Shown: in pieces, positions 17,088 through 25,764 of the stretch | Layout: every line of letters begins with the position of its first letter | Position numbering within the stretch: position 1 is the first letter of the stretch | NCBI GenBank assembly: GCA_964406605.1 | Contig: CAYOSF010000004.1 | Span: 243,587-307,586 of the forward strand | Origin: CAYOSF01 sp964406605 | GTDB lineage: Bacteria > Chloroflexota > Dehalococcoidia > DSTF01 > RBG-16-68-14 | Length of the DNA stretch: 64,000 bases | Direction of reading: 5' to 3' | Notes under the pieces: model-generated | Seen by the model: only the letters and a program-made list of their open reading frames with translations | Told to the model about the DNA's origin: nothing | Database searches by the model: none | Position numbers and translations under genes: made by a program

Positions 17088-18023
17088 GTGAAGGCGGAAC
17101 TGGAAGCGAAGCCAGAAGACGTAGGCGTAACTGAGATTCGCAGGCGGGAGCGGGGTCTCTGGTCCGACGCCCTTCACAGATTGCTGCGCAACCGTTTGGC
17201 CGTGGCGTCGCTCGTCCTGCTTGGCCTGATCGCGGCCCTCGCGATATCGGCCTCTCTTAGCGAACGAGTGCAGCGCTACCATCCCTACCAGGAACAAAAC
17301 TACGCGCACGTCCAGGAGGGCCCCAGTTGGAGCCATTTCTTCGGCACGGACAATCTGGGGCGGGACAACTGGAGTCGAGTGCTGACCGGTGTCGCCATCT
17401 CGCTCCAGGTCGGCTTCGGCACGCAAGCCGTGGTACTCTTGGTGGGCCTGTCGGTGGGAGCGGCCGCAGCCTTGGGCGGCAGGTGGACCGACAACCTCCT
17501 GATGCGCCTTACCGACGTTACGTACGCGTTCCCGGACCTGCTGCTCATCATCCTGATGAGGGCGGTGCTGTCCGAGCGGGACTGGCCGGTTCTCGGCGAG
17601 CCCAAGTTGCAGGTCATCTTCGCCATCTCCTTCGTGAGCTGGACGACGGTAGCGCGCCTGGTCCGAGGACAGATGCTGTCGTTGCGGGAGCGTGACTACG
17701 TTGTGGCGGCCCAGGCACTGGGCGCATCATCATGGCGGTTGGTCTTCATTCACATGCTGCCCAGTACCCTGGGTCCCGTGATCGTGGCCGTGACATTCGG
17801 TATCCCGACGGCCATATTCGCGGAGGCGGCGCTGGGCTTCATAGGCTTCGGATTACCGCCTCCGACGGCAAGTCTGGGCCGCCTCGTCTCAGACGGCTAC
17901 ACCTATATTCAGGTGAACACCTGGATCGTCGTGTTCCCGGCGGCAGCCATCGCCCTGCTGATGCTGTCCTTCACATTCATCGGCGATGGACTGCGAGATG
18001 CTCTGGACCCGCGCCAGCGCTGA
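17088..18023 (+). CDS. Peptide ABC importer, permease (DppC/OppC type)
   Basis: The product of about 311 residues has the DppC-type N-terminal helix LLRNRLAVASLVLLGLIAALAISASL, the HFFGTDNLGRDNWSRVLTG motif and the coupling loop RDYVVAAQALGASSWRLVFIHMLPSTLGPVIV, ending with FTFIGDGLRDALDPR. The GTG at 17088 has a GAGG site six bases upstream formed across the previous stop; the GTG at 17076 overlaps the previous stop but lacks such a site. After it the strand changes, so no DppD/DppF ATPases belong to this cluster and they must be encoded elsewhere. Confidence 0.9.
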   Translation: MKAELEAKPEDVGVTEIRRRERGLWSDALHRLLRNRLAVASLVLLGLIAALAISASLSERVQRYHPYQEQNYAHVQEGPSWSHFFGTDNLGRDNWSRVLTGVAISLQVGFGTQAVVLLVGLSVGAAAALGGRWTDNLLMRLTDVTYAFPDLLLIILMRAVLSERDWPVLGEPKLQVIFAISFVSWTTVARLVRGQMLSLRERDYVVAAQALGASSWRLVFIHMLPSTLGPVIVAVTFGIPTAIFAEAALGFIGFGLPPPTASLGRLVSDGYTYIQVNTWIVVFPAAAIALLMLSFTFIGDGLRDALDPRQR

Positions 18024-18141
18024 GCCGCCCCTTCTGGCGTGAAGGTGCGGGGTCAAGCGGCCCTGGGCCTTTCGTACGTTCCCTACGCGAGCCGGCTCGG
18101 GTCTGCTTTCACCGTACGGGCCCGCCCCGTGCGACCGCGGG

Positions 18142-18726
18142 TTACTGGAGCGAGCGCCGCATGATCATCTTCCGCCCCGATCGTTTGAGCACGTCCACAA
18201 ACCCCGCCCTGCGGTAGGTGGACGCGATGCCGGTGTAGCCGGAGTAACCAGGCAAGCCGCCCGTCGCATCGATGGGGTAGCCTTCGACGATACGGGCACC
18301 CTGGTTTCTGGCGTAGTCAAGCACCGCCTCCAGGAAACGCGCCATGAGGCCCTTGCCCCGATACGGTTTCGAGACGAAAAAGCACACGATGGACCAGACC
18401 GGCTGATCGTCAACTCTCTTGAGGGTGGGAGAACGCTCCAGCCTCCCGAATGTCTCCCGCGGACCTATCGAACACCACGCGATCGGCTTGCTGCCGTCGT
18501 ACGCCAGCAGGCCGGGGACTTCGCCCGATTCGACGATGGCCTTGAGGCCCTGCTTTCTCTCCTCGCCGCTCTGGCCGTCGAACTCGGAGGACTTGAGCCT
18601 CCACCACATGCACCAGCAGTTGCTGTGGCCACCCCGGCCGAAGAACTCCTCCAGGTCCGGCCAGCGGTCCGGGGTCACGGGGTGGAACTCCACCGTCGAT
18701 AGGGACATTGCGTCGGAATCAGGCAT
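18142..18726 (-). CDS. GNAT-family N-acetyltransferase
   Basis: The 194-residue protein has a GNAT fold: CCA-site-like VWSIVCFFVSKPYRGKGLMARFLEAVLDYARNQGA contains the acetyl-CoA pyrophosphate-binding motif with PYRGKG. An N-terminal region with NCWCMWW and a late IVEGYPID strand are typical of a subgroup found widely in bacteria and annotated only as GNAT proteins. The acceptor substrate is unknown. The ATG at 18726 has an AAGGGAA site. It lies downstream of the enoyl-CoA hydratase gene in the same direction, 117 nt away, so co-transcription is possible. Confidence 0.85.
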   Translation of the reverse strand: MPDSDAMSLSTVEFHPVTPDRWPDLEEFFGRGGHSNCWCMWWRLKSSEFDGQSGEERKQGLKAIVESGEVPGLLAYDGSKPIAWCSIGPRETFGRLERSPTLKRVDDQPVWSIVCFFVSKPYRGKGLMARFLEAVLDYARNQGARIVEGYPIDATGGLPGYSGYTGIASTYRRAGFVDVLKRSGRKMIMRRSLQ

Positions 18727-18843
18727 CTGCGTTCCCTTTTCTACAAGCTTGAGGCGAAGCTCGGGCTGCCCTCTGGCCGTGCGTGCTGGATGATCCGCGT
18801 GACGCTGCTCCGCGTTGCGCCGTGGCGGCGCCGGCGTCCTGGC

Positions 18844-19677
18844 TCAATCCTTCGGGCCGGCCTGCCGCTCTTCTTCCTCTCTGAAGGCGCGCTCGACGCC
18901 CGGCAGGCGAGGCCGGCCCTTGGCGTCTCTCGGCACGGGCCGGTTGGTGCCCGCCGCCTGCATAATCATGTAGTTGGAATGGGCCGCCTGGACGGAGGTG
19001 CGGAAGCCCATGGCGTCCTGAGCCTGGTTGGCGGAGAACTTGACCATGCGCGCGGTCAGAGGGTCGGTCTTGGCGATGCGCTCCGCGAGGTCCATGGTCG
19101 CCGACTCGAGCTCCTGTCTCGGCACCACCCGGTTCACCAGGCCGATGGCCAGGGCCTCCTCCGCATCGATGAAGCGGGCCAGCCAGAGGATCTCCTTCGT
19201 CTTGCGCACGCCCAGGTCCCAGGGCGCAGAGAAGTACTGCAGATGGGCGGGCAGGAAGCGGGCGTCGTCGGCTGCGACGATGAGGTCCATGGCGGAGGCG
19301 ATCAGGAAGCCGCCGTAGATGCAGAAGCCCTGCACCTGGGCGATGGTCGGCTTGGGCAGGTCGCGCCACCTGAGCGAGTTGGCGACGTACAGGTCCCAGC
19401 TCCGCTGGTGCTCTCCACGCAGTCCTTCCGGGTAGGGCCGGCGCTCTCGGTCCTCCCGATCCTCCGGCGTGCCCAAGTCATGTCCGCCCGAGAAGTGCTC
19501 GCCGGCGCCTGCCAGTACGACCACACGCACGTCGTCGTCGGACGCCGCCTCCGAAAAGGCGGCGTCGAGCTCCTCCAGGAGGACGCGAGACTGGGCGTTG
19601 CGGTATCGGGCGCGGTTCGTGGTCACCCTGGCGATGCGGCCGATCTTCTCGTAGAGGATCTGTTGGTACGGAGCCAT
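18844..19677 (-). CDS. Enoyl-CoA hydratase/isomerase family protein
   Basis: A 277-residue crotonase-fold protein. Family signatures are VRVVVLAGAGEHFSGGHDLG (first oxyanion-hole strand) and PTIAQVQGFCIYGGFLIASAMDLIVAADDARF (second oxyanion-hole region). One usual catalytic glutamate position of hydratases is not obvious here, so the reaction could be hydration, isomerisation or hydrolysis of a CoA thioester. The ATG at 19677 has an AGGTGG site; ten extra codons upstream are less likely. It is divergent from iolB and not part of the inositol operon. Confidence 0.85.
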   Translation of the reverse strand: MAPYQQILYEKIGRIARVTTNRARYRNAQSRVLLEELDAAFSEAASDDDVRVVVLAGAGEHFSGGHDLGTPEDREDRERRPYPEGLRGEHQRSWDLYVANSLRWRDLPKPTIAQVQGFCIYGGFLIASAMDLIVAADDARFLPAHLQYFSAPWDLGVRKTKEILWLARFIDAEEALAIGLVNRVVPRQELESATMDLAERIAKTDPLTARMVKFSANQAQDAMGFRTSVQAAHSNYMIMQAAGTNRPVPRDAKGRPRLPGVERAFREEEERQAGPKD

Positions 19678-19849
19678 CACATCCACCTGCCTTCCTCGTA
19701 ACGACATACCATCCTACATCATTGAATCGGAGGACTGCACCGGGGCCGTCTTCCGGTGGACGCGGGCTCGCGCGGCAGTCGTGATGCTCTATTCGCCGGA
19801 TCGGAGTAAAGTGCCCATGAGACAGGCTTAGCCCGGTAGGAGTACCCCA

Positions 19850-20740
19850 TTGGTTTCCCAGTCCAAGGCGTTGTTGGTGCGTCCCCTGATCCGAGACGAC
19901 GATCAGAGCGGCATCGTCAACCGGGTCACCGCCGAGGGTGCCGGCTGGGAACTGCTCAATATGGAGGTGCGCCGGCTGGCCGATGGGGAAGCCTGGACGC
20001 ACGACACGGCGGACTGTGAGGCCGCCGTTGTCTTGCTGGGCGGACGTTGCCGCGTCACGTCCAACCGGGGTGAGTGGCCGAGCGTCGGCCGCCGGCCGGA
20101 TGTCTTCAGGGGCATGCCCTACGCCCTGTACCTCCCCCGCCGCACGACATTCGAGGTGACCGCCCTGTCGGGTGGGCTCGAAGTGGCCCACTGCTGGGTG
20201 CCGACCGACGAAGACCACCCGGCCCGGCTGGTCACGCCGGACGACTCCGAGATCGAAATCCGCGGCGGTCACAATGCTACGCGCCAGATCAACAGCATCA
20301 TCCCGCCCGGCTTCGACTGCCATCGGATCGTCTGTGTGGAGGTGTATACGCCGGGCGGCAACTGGAGCAGCTATCCGCCGCACAAGCACGATGCCCATCG
20401 AGAGGACGAGTCGGGCAACCTGCTGGAGGCCGATCTGGAGGAGTTCTACTACTACCGCATCGGGAAGCGGCAGGGCTTCGCCATCCAGCGCGTCTACAGC
20501 GCCGACCGGTCGATCGACGAGGTGATGGTGTGCCGGCACAACGACATCGTGCTGGTGCCCGAGGGCTATCATCCCGTCGCCGCGGCATACGGTTACGATT
20601 GCTACTACTTGAACTTCCTGGCCGGCTCTGCCCAGTCGCTCGCCTTCTCCGATGATCCCGACCATGCGTGGACGAAGGAGACCTGGACGGCGAGAGGGCC
20701 GGGGCTGCCGTTGGTGCATCACGGTATGGAGGCGGGATGA
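19850..20740 (+). CDS. iolB: 5-deoxy-glucuronate isomerase
   Basis: The 296-residue protein isomerises 5-deoxy-D-glucuronate to 5-dehydro-2-deoxy-D-gluconate, the fourth step of myo-inositol breakdown. The cupin fold shows metal-binding motifs SSYPPHKHDAHRED and the later YHPVAAAYGYDCYYLNFLAG. It starts with TTG, chosen because a perfect AGGAG lies seven bases upstream and no other start fits. It overlaps iolC by the ATGA sequence at 20737-20740. First gene of a six-gene inositol operon. Confidence 0.93.
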   Translation: MVSQSKALLVRPLIRDDDQSGIVNRVTAEGAGWELLNMEVRRLADGEAWTHDTADCEAAVVLLGGRCRVTSNRGEWPSVGRRPDVFRGMPYALYLPRRTTFEVTALSGGLEVAHCWVPTDEDHPARLVTPDDSEIEIRGGHNATRQINSIIPPGFDCHRIVCVEVYTPGGNWSSYPPHKHDAHREDESGNLLEADLEEFYYYRIGKRQGFAIQRVYSADRSIDEVMVCRHNDIVLVPEGYHPVAAAYGYDCYYLNFLAGSAQSLAFSDDPDHAWTKETWTARGPGLPLVHHGMEAG

Positions 20741-21744
20741 GCGATCGGAAGTACGATGTCCTGGCGATGGGCCGAAGCTCCATCGATCTCTACTCGAACG
20801 ACATGGGGGCTCCTTTCGAGGAGATCAAGAGCTTCGCGGCCTACGTGGGTGGGTGCCCGACCAACATCAGCGTCGGAACGCGCCGCCTGGGCCTGCGCTC
20901 CGCGCTGCTCACGGCCGTGGGCGAGGATCCGGTCGGCGACTTCATTCTGAGCTTTCTCAACGAGGAGGGCGTCGAGACAGGCTTCATTCCCCGTAAGCCC
21001 GGCCATCGCACGAGCGCGGTCCTGCTTGGGATCGAGCCTCCCGACAAGTTTCCGCTCGTCTTCTATCGAGACAACTGCGCCGACATCGAACTGACGACCG
21101 ATGACGTGCTGGCCGCGCCGGTTGCCCGGAGCCGCGCGCTCCTGATCAGCGGCACCGGCCTGAGCAAGGAGCCGAGCCGCAGCGCAACGATCCTCGCGGC
21201 GGAGCAAGCGAAGGCGTCGGGCGCCACGGTCTTTCTGGACATCGACTACCGCCCGGACCAGTGGCACGACCGCCGCGCGTTCGGTGTGGTGACCAGGTCT
21301 GTGCTGCGTCTGGTAGACGTCGCCATCGGGACGGAAGAGGAGGTGGAAGCGCTGGACGGTGGGCTGCAGACCTTCATGGAAGGAGCGAAGGTCTCGGACG
21401 CCGGGGCGGAAGGCGGAGCTGCGGCCGGCGCGGGACGTTCACCGGGCTCGGGCTCGCCTGTGCTCGTGATGAAGCGCGGCGAGAAAGGCGCCAGTGTGTA
21501 CCTGCCGGGCGGCGATGCTATCGACGCCGCGCCGTTTGCTGTTGATGTGTGCAACGTGCTGGGCGCAGGCGACGCGTTCGGGAGCGGCTTCATATATGGA
21601 TATCTGAAGGGTTGGGACTGGCACAGGTCGGCGCGGATGGGGAACGCCTGCGGCGCGATCGTGGCGAGCCGGCACGGCTGCGCCAACTTCATGCCCTACG
21701 AGCAGGAAGCCCTGGACTTCGTGGAGGAAAGGGGCGGGTTCTAG
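20737..21744 (+). CDS. iolC: 5-dehydro-2-deoxygluconokinase
   Basis: A 335-residue PfkB-family sugar kinase that phosphorylates 5-dehydro-2-deoxy-D-gluconate. The N-terminus KYDVLAMGRSSIDLYSNDMGAPFEEIKSFAAYVGGCPTNIS is typical of IolC, and the C-terminal signature NVLGAGDAFGSGFIYGYLKG contains the catalytic aspartate (GAGD). A low-complexity Gly/Ala-rich insert (about residues 210-235) precedes the VLVMKRGEKGA strand and looks like a lineage-specific loop. The ATG overlaps the iolB stop and has a GGAGGCGGG site. Confidence 0.93.
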   Translation: MSDRKYDVLAMGRSSIDLYSNDMGAPFEEIKSFAAYVGGCPTNISVGTRRLGLRSALLTAVGEDPVGDFILSFLNEEGVETGFIPRKPGHRTSAVLLGIEPPDKFPLVFYRDNCADIELTTDDVLAAPVARSRALLISGTGLSKEPSRSATILAAEQAKASGATVFLDIDYRPDQWHDRRAFGVVTRSVLRLVDVAIGTEEEVEALDGGLQTFMEGAKVSDAGAEGGAAAGAGRSPGSGSPVLVMKRGEKGASVYLPGGDAIDAAPFAVDVCNVLGAGDAFGSGFIYGYLKGWDWHRSARMGNACGAIVASRHGCANFMPYEQEALDFVEERGGF

Positions 21745-21869
21745 ATGAGCGGGGTTGACGGGCACACTCCGCCGCGACACCGTATCCTGCCGCCACCGGG
21801 CGGGACGAGAGGCTTGCGCGCGTCGCCGCTTGTTGGCGGCGGCGGATCGGCGACTTTGGGGGGACAGCT

Positions 21870-23741
21870 ATGAGATCGAAGAAGACACAACGGCTCACGA
21901 CGGCCCAGGCCCTCATCCGCTTCCTCGGCGCACAGCACGTCGAGCGAGACGGGCGGGAATCGCCGTTCTTCGCCGGCGTCTGGGGCATCTTCGGACACGG
22001 CAACGTCGCGGGGATCGGCCAGGCGCTGCTGCAGAGCCCGGAGCTGCGCTACTACCAGACCCGCAATGAGCAGGCGATGGTCCACGCGGCGGCGGGGTAC
22101 GCCAAGATGAGCAACCGCCTGCGGACGTTCGCCTGCACCAGCTCGATCGGGCCGGGGGCGACCAATATGGTGACGGCCGCGGCGGGGGCGACGATCAACC
22201 GCCTGCCCGTGCTCCTTCTGCCCGGTGACATCTTCGCGCGTCGAAACGTGGCCCCGGTGCTGCAGCAGATCGAGGCGCCCTGGTCGCAGGACGCGTCGGT
22301 CAACGACTGCCTCAAGCCCGTCTCCCGCTACTGGGACCGCATCTACCGGCCGGAGCAACTGATGACCGCGCTGCCCGAGGCCATGCGAGTCCTTACCTCG
22401 CCCGCACAGACGGGGGCGGTGACGCTCGGTCTGCCTCAGGACGTACAGACGGAGGCCTTCGACTATCCCGACGCGCTGTTCGAAAAACGCGTCTGGCACG
22501 TGGCACGGCCTCGGCCGGAGGAGGCGCTGCTCCAGCGCGCCGCCGAGTGGATCCGGGCCAGCAGGCAACCGTTGATCATAGCCGGCGGTGGAGTCCTCTA
22601 CAGTGAGGCGGCGGACGCGCTGGCGAGCCTGGCAGAACGGACGGGCATCGCGGTGGGAGAGACGCAGGCGGGCAAGGGTGCCCTGCCCTATGACCACCCC
22701 CAGAACCTGGGTGCCGTCGGGGTGACGGGCACGCCGGGCGCCAATGCCATCGCTCGAGAGGCCGACCTGGTGATCGCCGCCGGCACCCGTCTGGGCGACT
22801 TCGCGACAGCGTCGAAGACCGCGTTTCAACACCCGGACGTTCGCTTCATCACCATCAACGTGGCGGAGATCGACGCCCACAAGCACTCCGCGCTTCCGGT
22901 CCTGGCGGACGCCCGCGTCGCGCTGAGTGAGCTGGCCGAGCGGTTGGACGGCTTCCGCGTGAGCGATGGATACGCCGCGCGAGTCGAGGAGTTCCGGCGG
23001 GAGTGGGACGCGGAGGTCGAGCGGATCTACAACCTGGGCCATGGACCGCCCATCAGCCAGGGGGAGGTCATCGGCGTGGTGAACGGCTTCACACGGCCTC
23101 AGGACGTGGTCGTGTGCGCGGCGGGAAGCCTGCCCGGCGATCTCCACAAGCTGTGGCGGACCCGCGATCCCAAAGGCTACCACCTGGAATACGGTTATTC
23201 CACCATGGGCTATGAGATCGCCGGCGGGCTGGGAGTCAAGATGGCGGACCCGGACCGAGAGGTCTACGTGCTAGTGGGTGACGGCTCCTATCTGATGATG
23301 TCGTCGGAGATCGTCACGTCCGTTCAGGAGGGCTACAAGCTCAATATCGTCGTGTTCGACAACCACGGCTTCAGCAGCATCGGCGGGCTGTCGGAATCGG
23401 TCGGCTGCGCGGGATTCGGCACCGAGCACCGCTTTCGTGACCCGGCGACTGGCCGGCTGGACGGCGACGTGCTGCCCATCGATTTCGCGGCCAATGCGGC
23501 GAGCCTGGGCGCGCACGCCGTCCGCGCCGTCACCCGCGACGACGTCCGCCAGGCGCTGGAGGAAGCGCGGGCGCAGGACCGGACGACGGTCATCGCCGTC
23601 GAGGTCGACCGGGACCAGCGGGTGCCCGCCTACGAATCATGGTGGGACGTGCCGGTGGCGGAGGTGTCCGACGTGGAGGCGGTGCGGCAAGCCCGCGCCG
23701 AGTACGAGCGAGCGCTGGAGAACGAGAGGAGCTTTCTGTGA
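21870..23741 (+). CDS. iolD: 3D-(3,5/4)-trihydroxycyclohexane-1,2-dione acylhydrolase
   Basis: The 623-residue thiamine diphosphate enzyme hydrolytically opens the inositol-derived ring to 5-deoxy-glucuronate. Its N-terminal Pyr domain has the catalytic glutamate region RNEQAMVHAAAGYAKM; the C-terminal PP domain has the GDGSYLMMSSEIVTSVQEGYKLNIVVFDNHG thiamine/magnesium motif with GDG and a downstream Asn. FDNHGFSSIGGLSESVG is characteristic of IolD. It begins 125 nt after iolC and ends 12 nt before iolE. Confidence 0.95.
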   Translation: MRSKKTQRLTTAQALIRFLGAQHVERDGRESPFFAGVWGIFGHGNVAGIGQALLQSPELRYYQTRNEQAMVHAAAGYAKMSNRLRTFACTSSIGPGATNMVTAAAGATINRLPVLLLPGDIFARRNVAPVLQQIEAPWSQDASVNDCLKPVSRYWDRIYRPEQLMTALPEAMRVLTSPAQTGAVTLGLPQDVQTEAFDYPDALFEKRVWHVARPRPEEALLQRAAEWIRASRQPLIIAGGGVLYSEAADALASLAERTGIAVGETQAGKGALPYDHPQNLGAVGVTGTPGANAIAREADLVIAAGTRLGDFATASKTAFQHPDVRFITINVAEIDAHKHSALPVLADARVALSELAERLDGFRVSDGYAARVEEFRREWDAEVERIYNLGHGPPISQGEVIGVVNGFTRPQDVVVCAAGSLPGDLHKLWRTRDPKGYHLEYGYSTMGYEIAGGLGVKMADPDREVYVLVGDGSYLMMSSEIVTSVQEGYKLNIVVFDNHGFSSIGGLSESVGCAGFGTEHRFRDPATGRLDGDVLPIDFAANAASLGAHAVRAVTRDDVRQALEEARAQDRTTVIAVEVDRDQRVPAYESWWDVPVAEVSDVEAVRQARAEYERALENERSFL

Positions 23742-23753
23742 GGATTGTGGCCG

Positions 23754-24674
23754 ATGAGCAAGATCAGAGTCGCTAACGCGCCTTGTTCCTGGGGCGTGCT
23801 GGAGTTTGACTTGGAAGGTGAAACCGCCGGTTATGCCCAGGTGCTGGACGAGATGGCGCAGACGGGGTACGCCGGCACCGAGCTGGGAGACTGGGGTTTC
23901 ATGCCGAGCGAGCCGGCGGCGCTGAGGGCGGAGCTGGCGCGGCGCAGCCTTGCGATGCTGGGAGCGTTCGTGCCTGTTGCCCTGGCCGACCCGTCCTCGC
24001 ATGCGGAGGGCGAAGCGGTCGCTCTGCGAACGGCGCGCCTGCTGGCCGACTGCGTCGACGGGCAGTCCCGAGACGGCGGACCTTTCATCATCCTGGCAGA
24101 CGACAACGGCACCGACGCGACTCGCACGAAGCTCGCCGGCCGCATTCAGCCGGCGCAGGGGTTGGGCGAAACACAGTGGCGCGTCTTTGCCGAGGGCGCC
24201 CAACGCATCGCTCAATCCGTACGCGACGAGACGGGCCTGCGCACGGTCTTTCACCACCATTGCGCGGGGTTCGTGGAGACGCCGGCCGAGATCGAGACCC
24301 TGCTCGGACTCACTCAGCCCGACCTCATCGGTGTCTGCTGTGACACCGGCCACTACACCTACGGGGGCGGCAATGCCCTGGACGGGCTCAAACGCCTGGG
24401 CGAGCGGGTCTGGCACGTGCATTTCAAGGATTGTGATGCGGAGGTGGCGGCCCGGGCTCGCGCCGAGGGATGGGACTATTTCGAGGCAGTTCGCAACGGG
24501 CTCTTCTGCGAGCTTGGCAAGGGGGAGATCGACTTCGAGTCCGTTCTGAAGGAACTGGATGGCCGCGATTACCAAGGATGGATCGTGGTCGAACAGGACG
24601 TGCTGCCCGGCATGGGGGCGCCCCGCGACAGCGCCCAACGAAACCGCGACTATCTTGGGAGCCTTGGGCTCTGA
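23754..24674 (+). CDS. iolE: Inosose dehydratase (sugar phosphate isomerase/epimerase fold)
   Basis: The 306-residue TIM-barrel protein removes water from scyllo-inosose. Landmarks are NAPCSWGVLEFD at the N-terminus, GYAGTELGDWGFMP, TVFHHHCAGFVETPAEIETLL, VCCDTGHYTYGGGNALDGLKRLGERVWHVHFKDCD with its metal-binding His and Asp residues, and WIVVEQDV near the end. The ATG at 23754 is chosen over a TTG at 23745, with GAGG ten bases upstream. IolH-type epimerases are similar, but the place between iolD and iolG supports IolE. Confidence 0.85.
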   Translation: MSKIRVANAPCSWGVLEFDLEGETAGYAQVLDEMAQTGYAGTELGDWGFMPSEPAALRAELARRSLAMLGAFVPVALADPSSHAEGEAVALRTARLLADCVDGQSRDGGPFIILADDNGTDATRTKLAGRIQPAQGLGETQWRVFAEGAQRIAQSVRDETGLRTVFHHHCAGFVETPAEIETLLGLTQPDLIGVCCDTGHYTYGGGNALDGLKRLGERVWHVHFKDCDAEVAARARAEGWDYFEAVRNGLFCELGKGEIDFESVLKELDGRDYQGWIVVEQDVLPGMGAPRDSAQRNRDYLGSLGL

Positions 24675-24691
24675 GTTGAAGGGCATTGTGG

Positions 24692-25717
24692 ATGGAAGAG
24701 AAGAGGGTGAACATCGGGGTCATTGGGGCGGGGCGCATCGGCCGCCTGCACGCTGAGCACCTGGCCTACCATATCCAGGGGGCCGATTTGTCGGCGGTCG
24801 TCGACGTGAATCGCGCCGCGGCGGAAGACTGCGCGGAGCAGTGCAGCATTCCAGCCGTCCATGAGGACTATCGCGAGCTTCTCAACGACCCCGCCGTCGA
24901 AGCCGTTGCCATCTGCTCCTCGTCGGACACGCATTTCCAGATCATCAAAGAGGCTGCGGCCTCGGGAAAGCATATCTTCTGCGAGAAGCCGATCGACTTG
25001 GACTTGAAGAAGATCGACGCAGCCCTGGCCGCTGTGGAGAAGGCCGGAGTCAAGCTGCAGGTCGGCTTCAACCGGCGGTTCGACCCGAACTTCCGGCACG
25101 TCCGCGAGACCGTGTCGGCCGGGAAGATCGGCGAGCCGCACATGCTGCGCATCACCAGCCGCGATCCCGGCCCGCCCCCGCTGGAGTACATCAAGATCTC
25201 CGGTGGGATGTTTCTGGATATGACCGTCCACGATTTCGACATGGCGCGGTACCTGATAGGCAGCGAGGTAACGAGCGTCTATGCCACCGGCGGTGTGATG
25301 GTGGACCCGAGGATAGGCGAGGCGGGTGACATCGATACGGCGGTGGCGGTGTTGCGGTTCGCCAACGGTGTCATCGGCACCGTCGACAACTCCCGGAAGG
25401 CGGTCTACGGCTACGACCAGCGGGTGGAGGTCTTCGGGTCGGAGGGATGCATCTCGGTGGAAAACGAAAAGCCGCACCGGGCGACGCTCAGCGGCAAAGA
25501 CGGAGTGCACACTGCCCTGCCGCTCCACTTCTTCGTGGAGCGCTACATGGCGTCCTACCTTGCGGAGCTGTCCGCATTCGTCGACTGCCTGCTTCACGAT
25601 ACGAAGCCGCCCGTGAGCGGCATCGATGGGCGCATGGCGGTGGTGGTGGGTTTGGCGGCGAAGCGCTCTCTCGCGGAGGACAGGCCGGTGGCGTTGAGTG
25701 AGATCGATGGGCCCTAG
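24692..25717 (+). CDS. iolG: Inositol 2-dehydrogenase (Gfo/Idh/MocA family)
   Basis: A 341-residue NAD-dependent dehydrogenase. The Rossmann motif GVIGAGRIGRLHAEHL is at the N-terminus, followed by the family motif CEKPIDLDL with its catalytic lysine and the later GGMFLDMTVHDFDMARYL with the catalytic Asp and His. It should oxidise myo-inositol to scyllo-inosose, the first step of the pathway. The family also includes other sugar dehydrogenases; the operon context supports IolG. A TTG at 24686 is an alternative start. Confidence 0.85.
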   Translation: MEEKRVNIGVIGAGRIGRLHAEHLAYHIQGADLSAVVDVNRAAAEDCAEQCSIPAVHEDYRELLNDPAVEAVAICSSSDTHFQIIKEAAASGKHIFCEKPIDLDLKKIDAALAAVEKAGVKLQVGFNRRFDPNFRHVRETVSAGKIGEPHMLRITSRDPGPPPLEYIKISGGMFLDMTVHDFDMARYLIGSEVTSVYATGGVMVDPRIGEAGDIDTAVAVLRFANGVIGTVDNSRKAVYGYDQRVEVFGSEGCISVENEKPHRATLSGKDGVHTALPLHFFVERYMASYLAELSAFVDCLLHDTKPPVSGIDGRMAVVVGLAAKRSLAEDRPVALSEIDGP

Positions 25718-25744
25718 CGGGACACCGGCCGGGTGCCGTCCCGC
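25717..25744 (+). other. Hairpin between iolG and mmsA
   Basis: A 7 bp stem GCGGGAC/GTCCCGC encloses a 14 nt loop, directly upstream of the mmsA Shine-Dalgarno site (AAGGAGG at 25749-25755). No T-run follows, so it may adjust relative expression rather than terminate. Confidence 0.35.
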
Positions 25745-25764
25745 CGCGAAGGAGGCTGGGCGCG

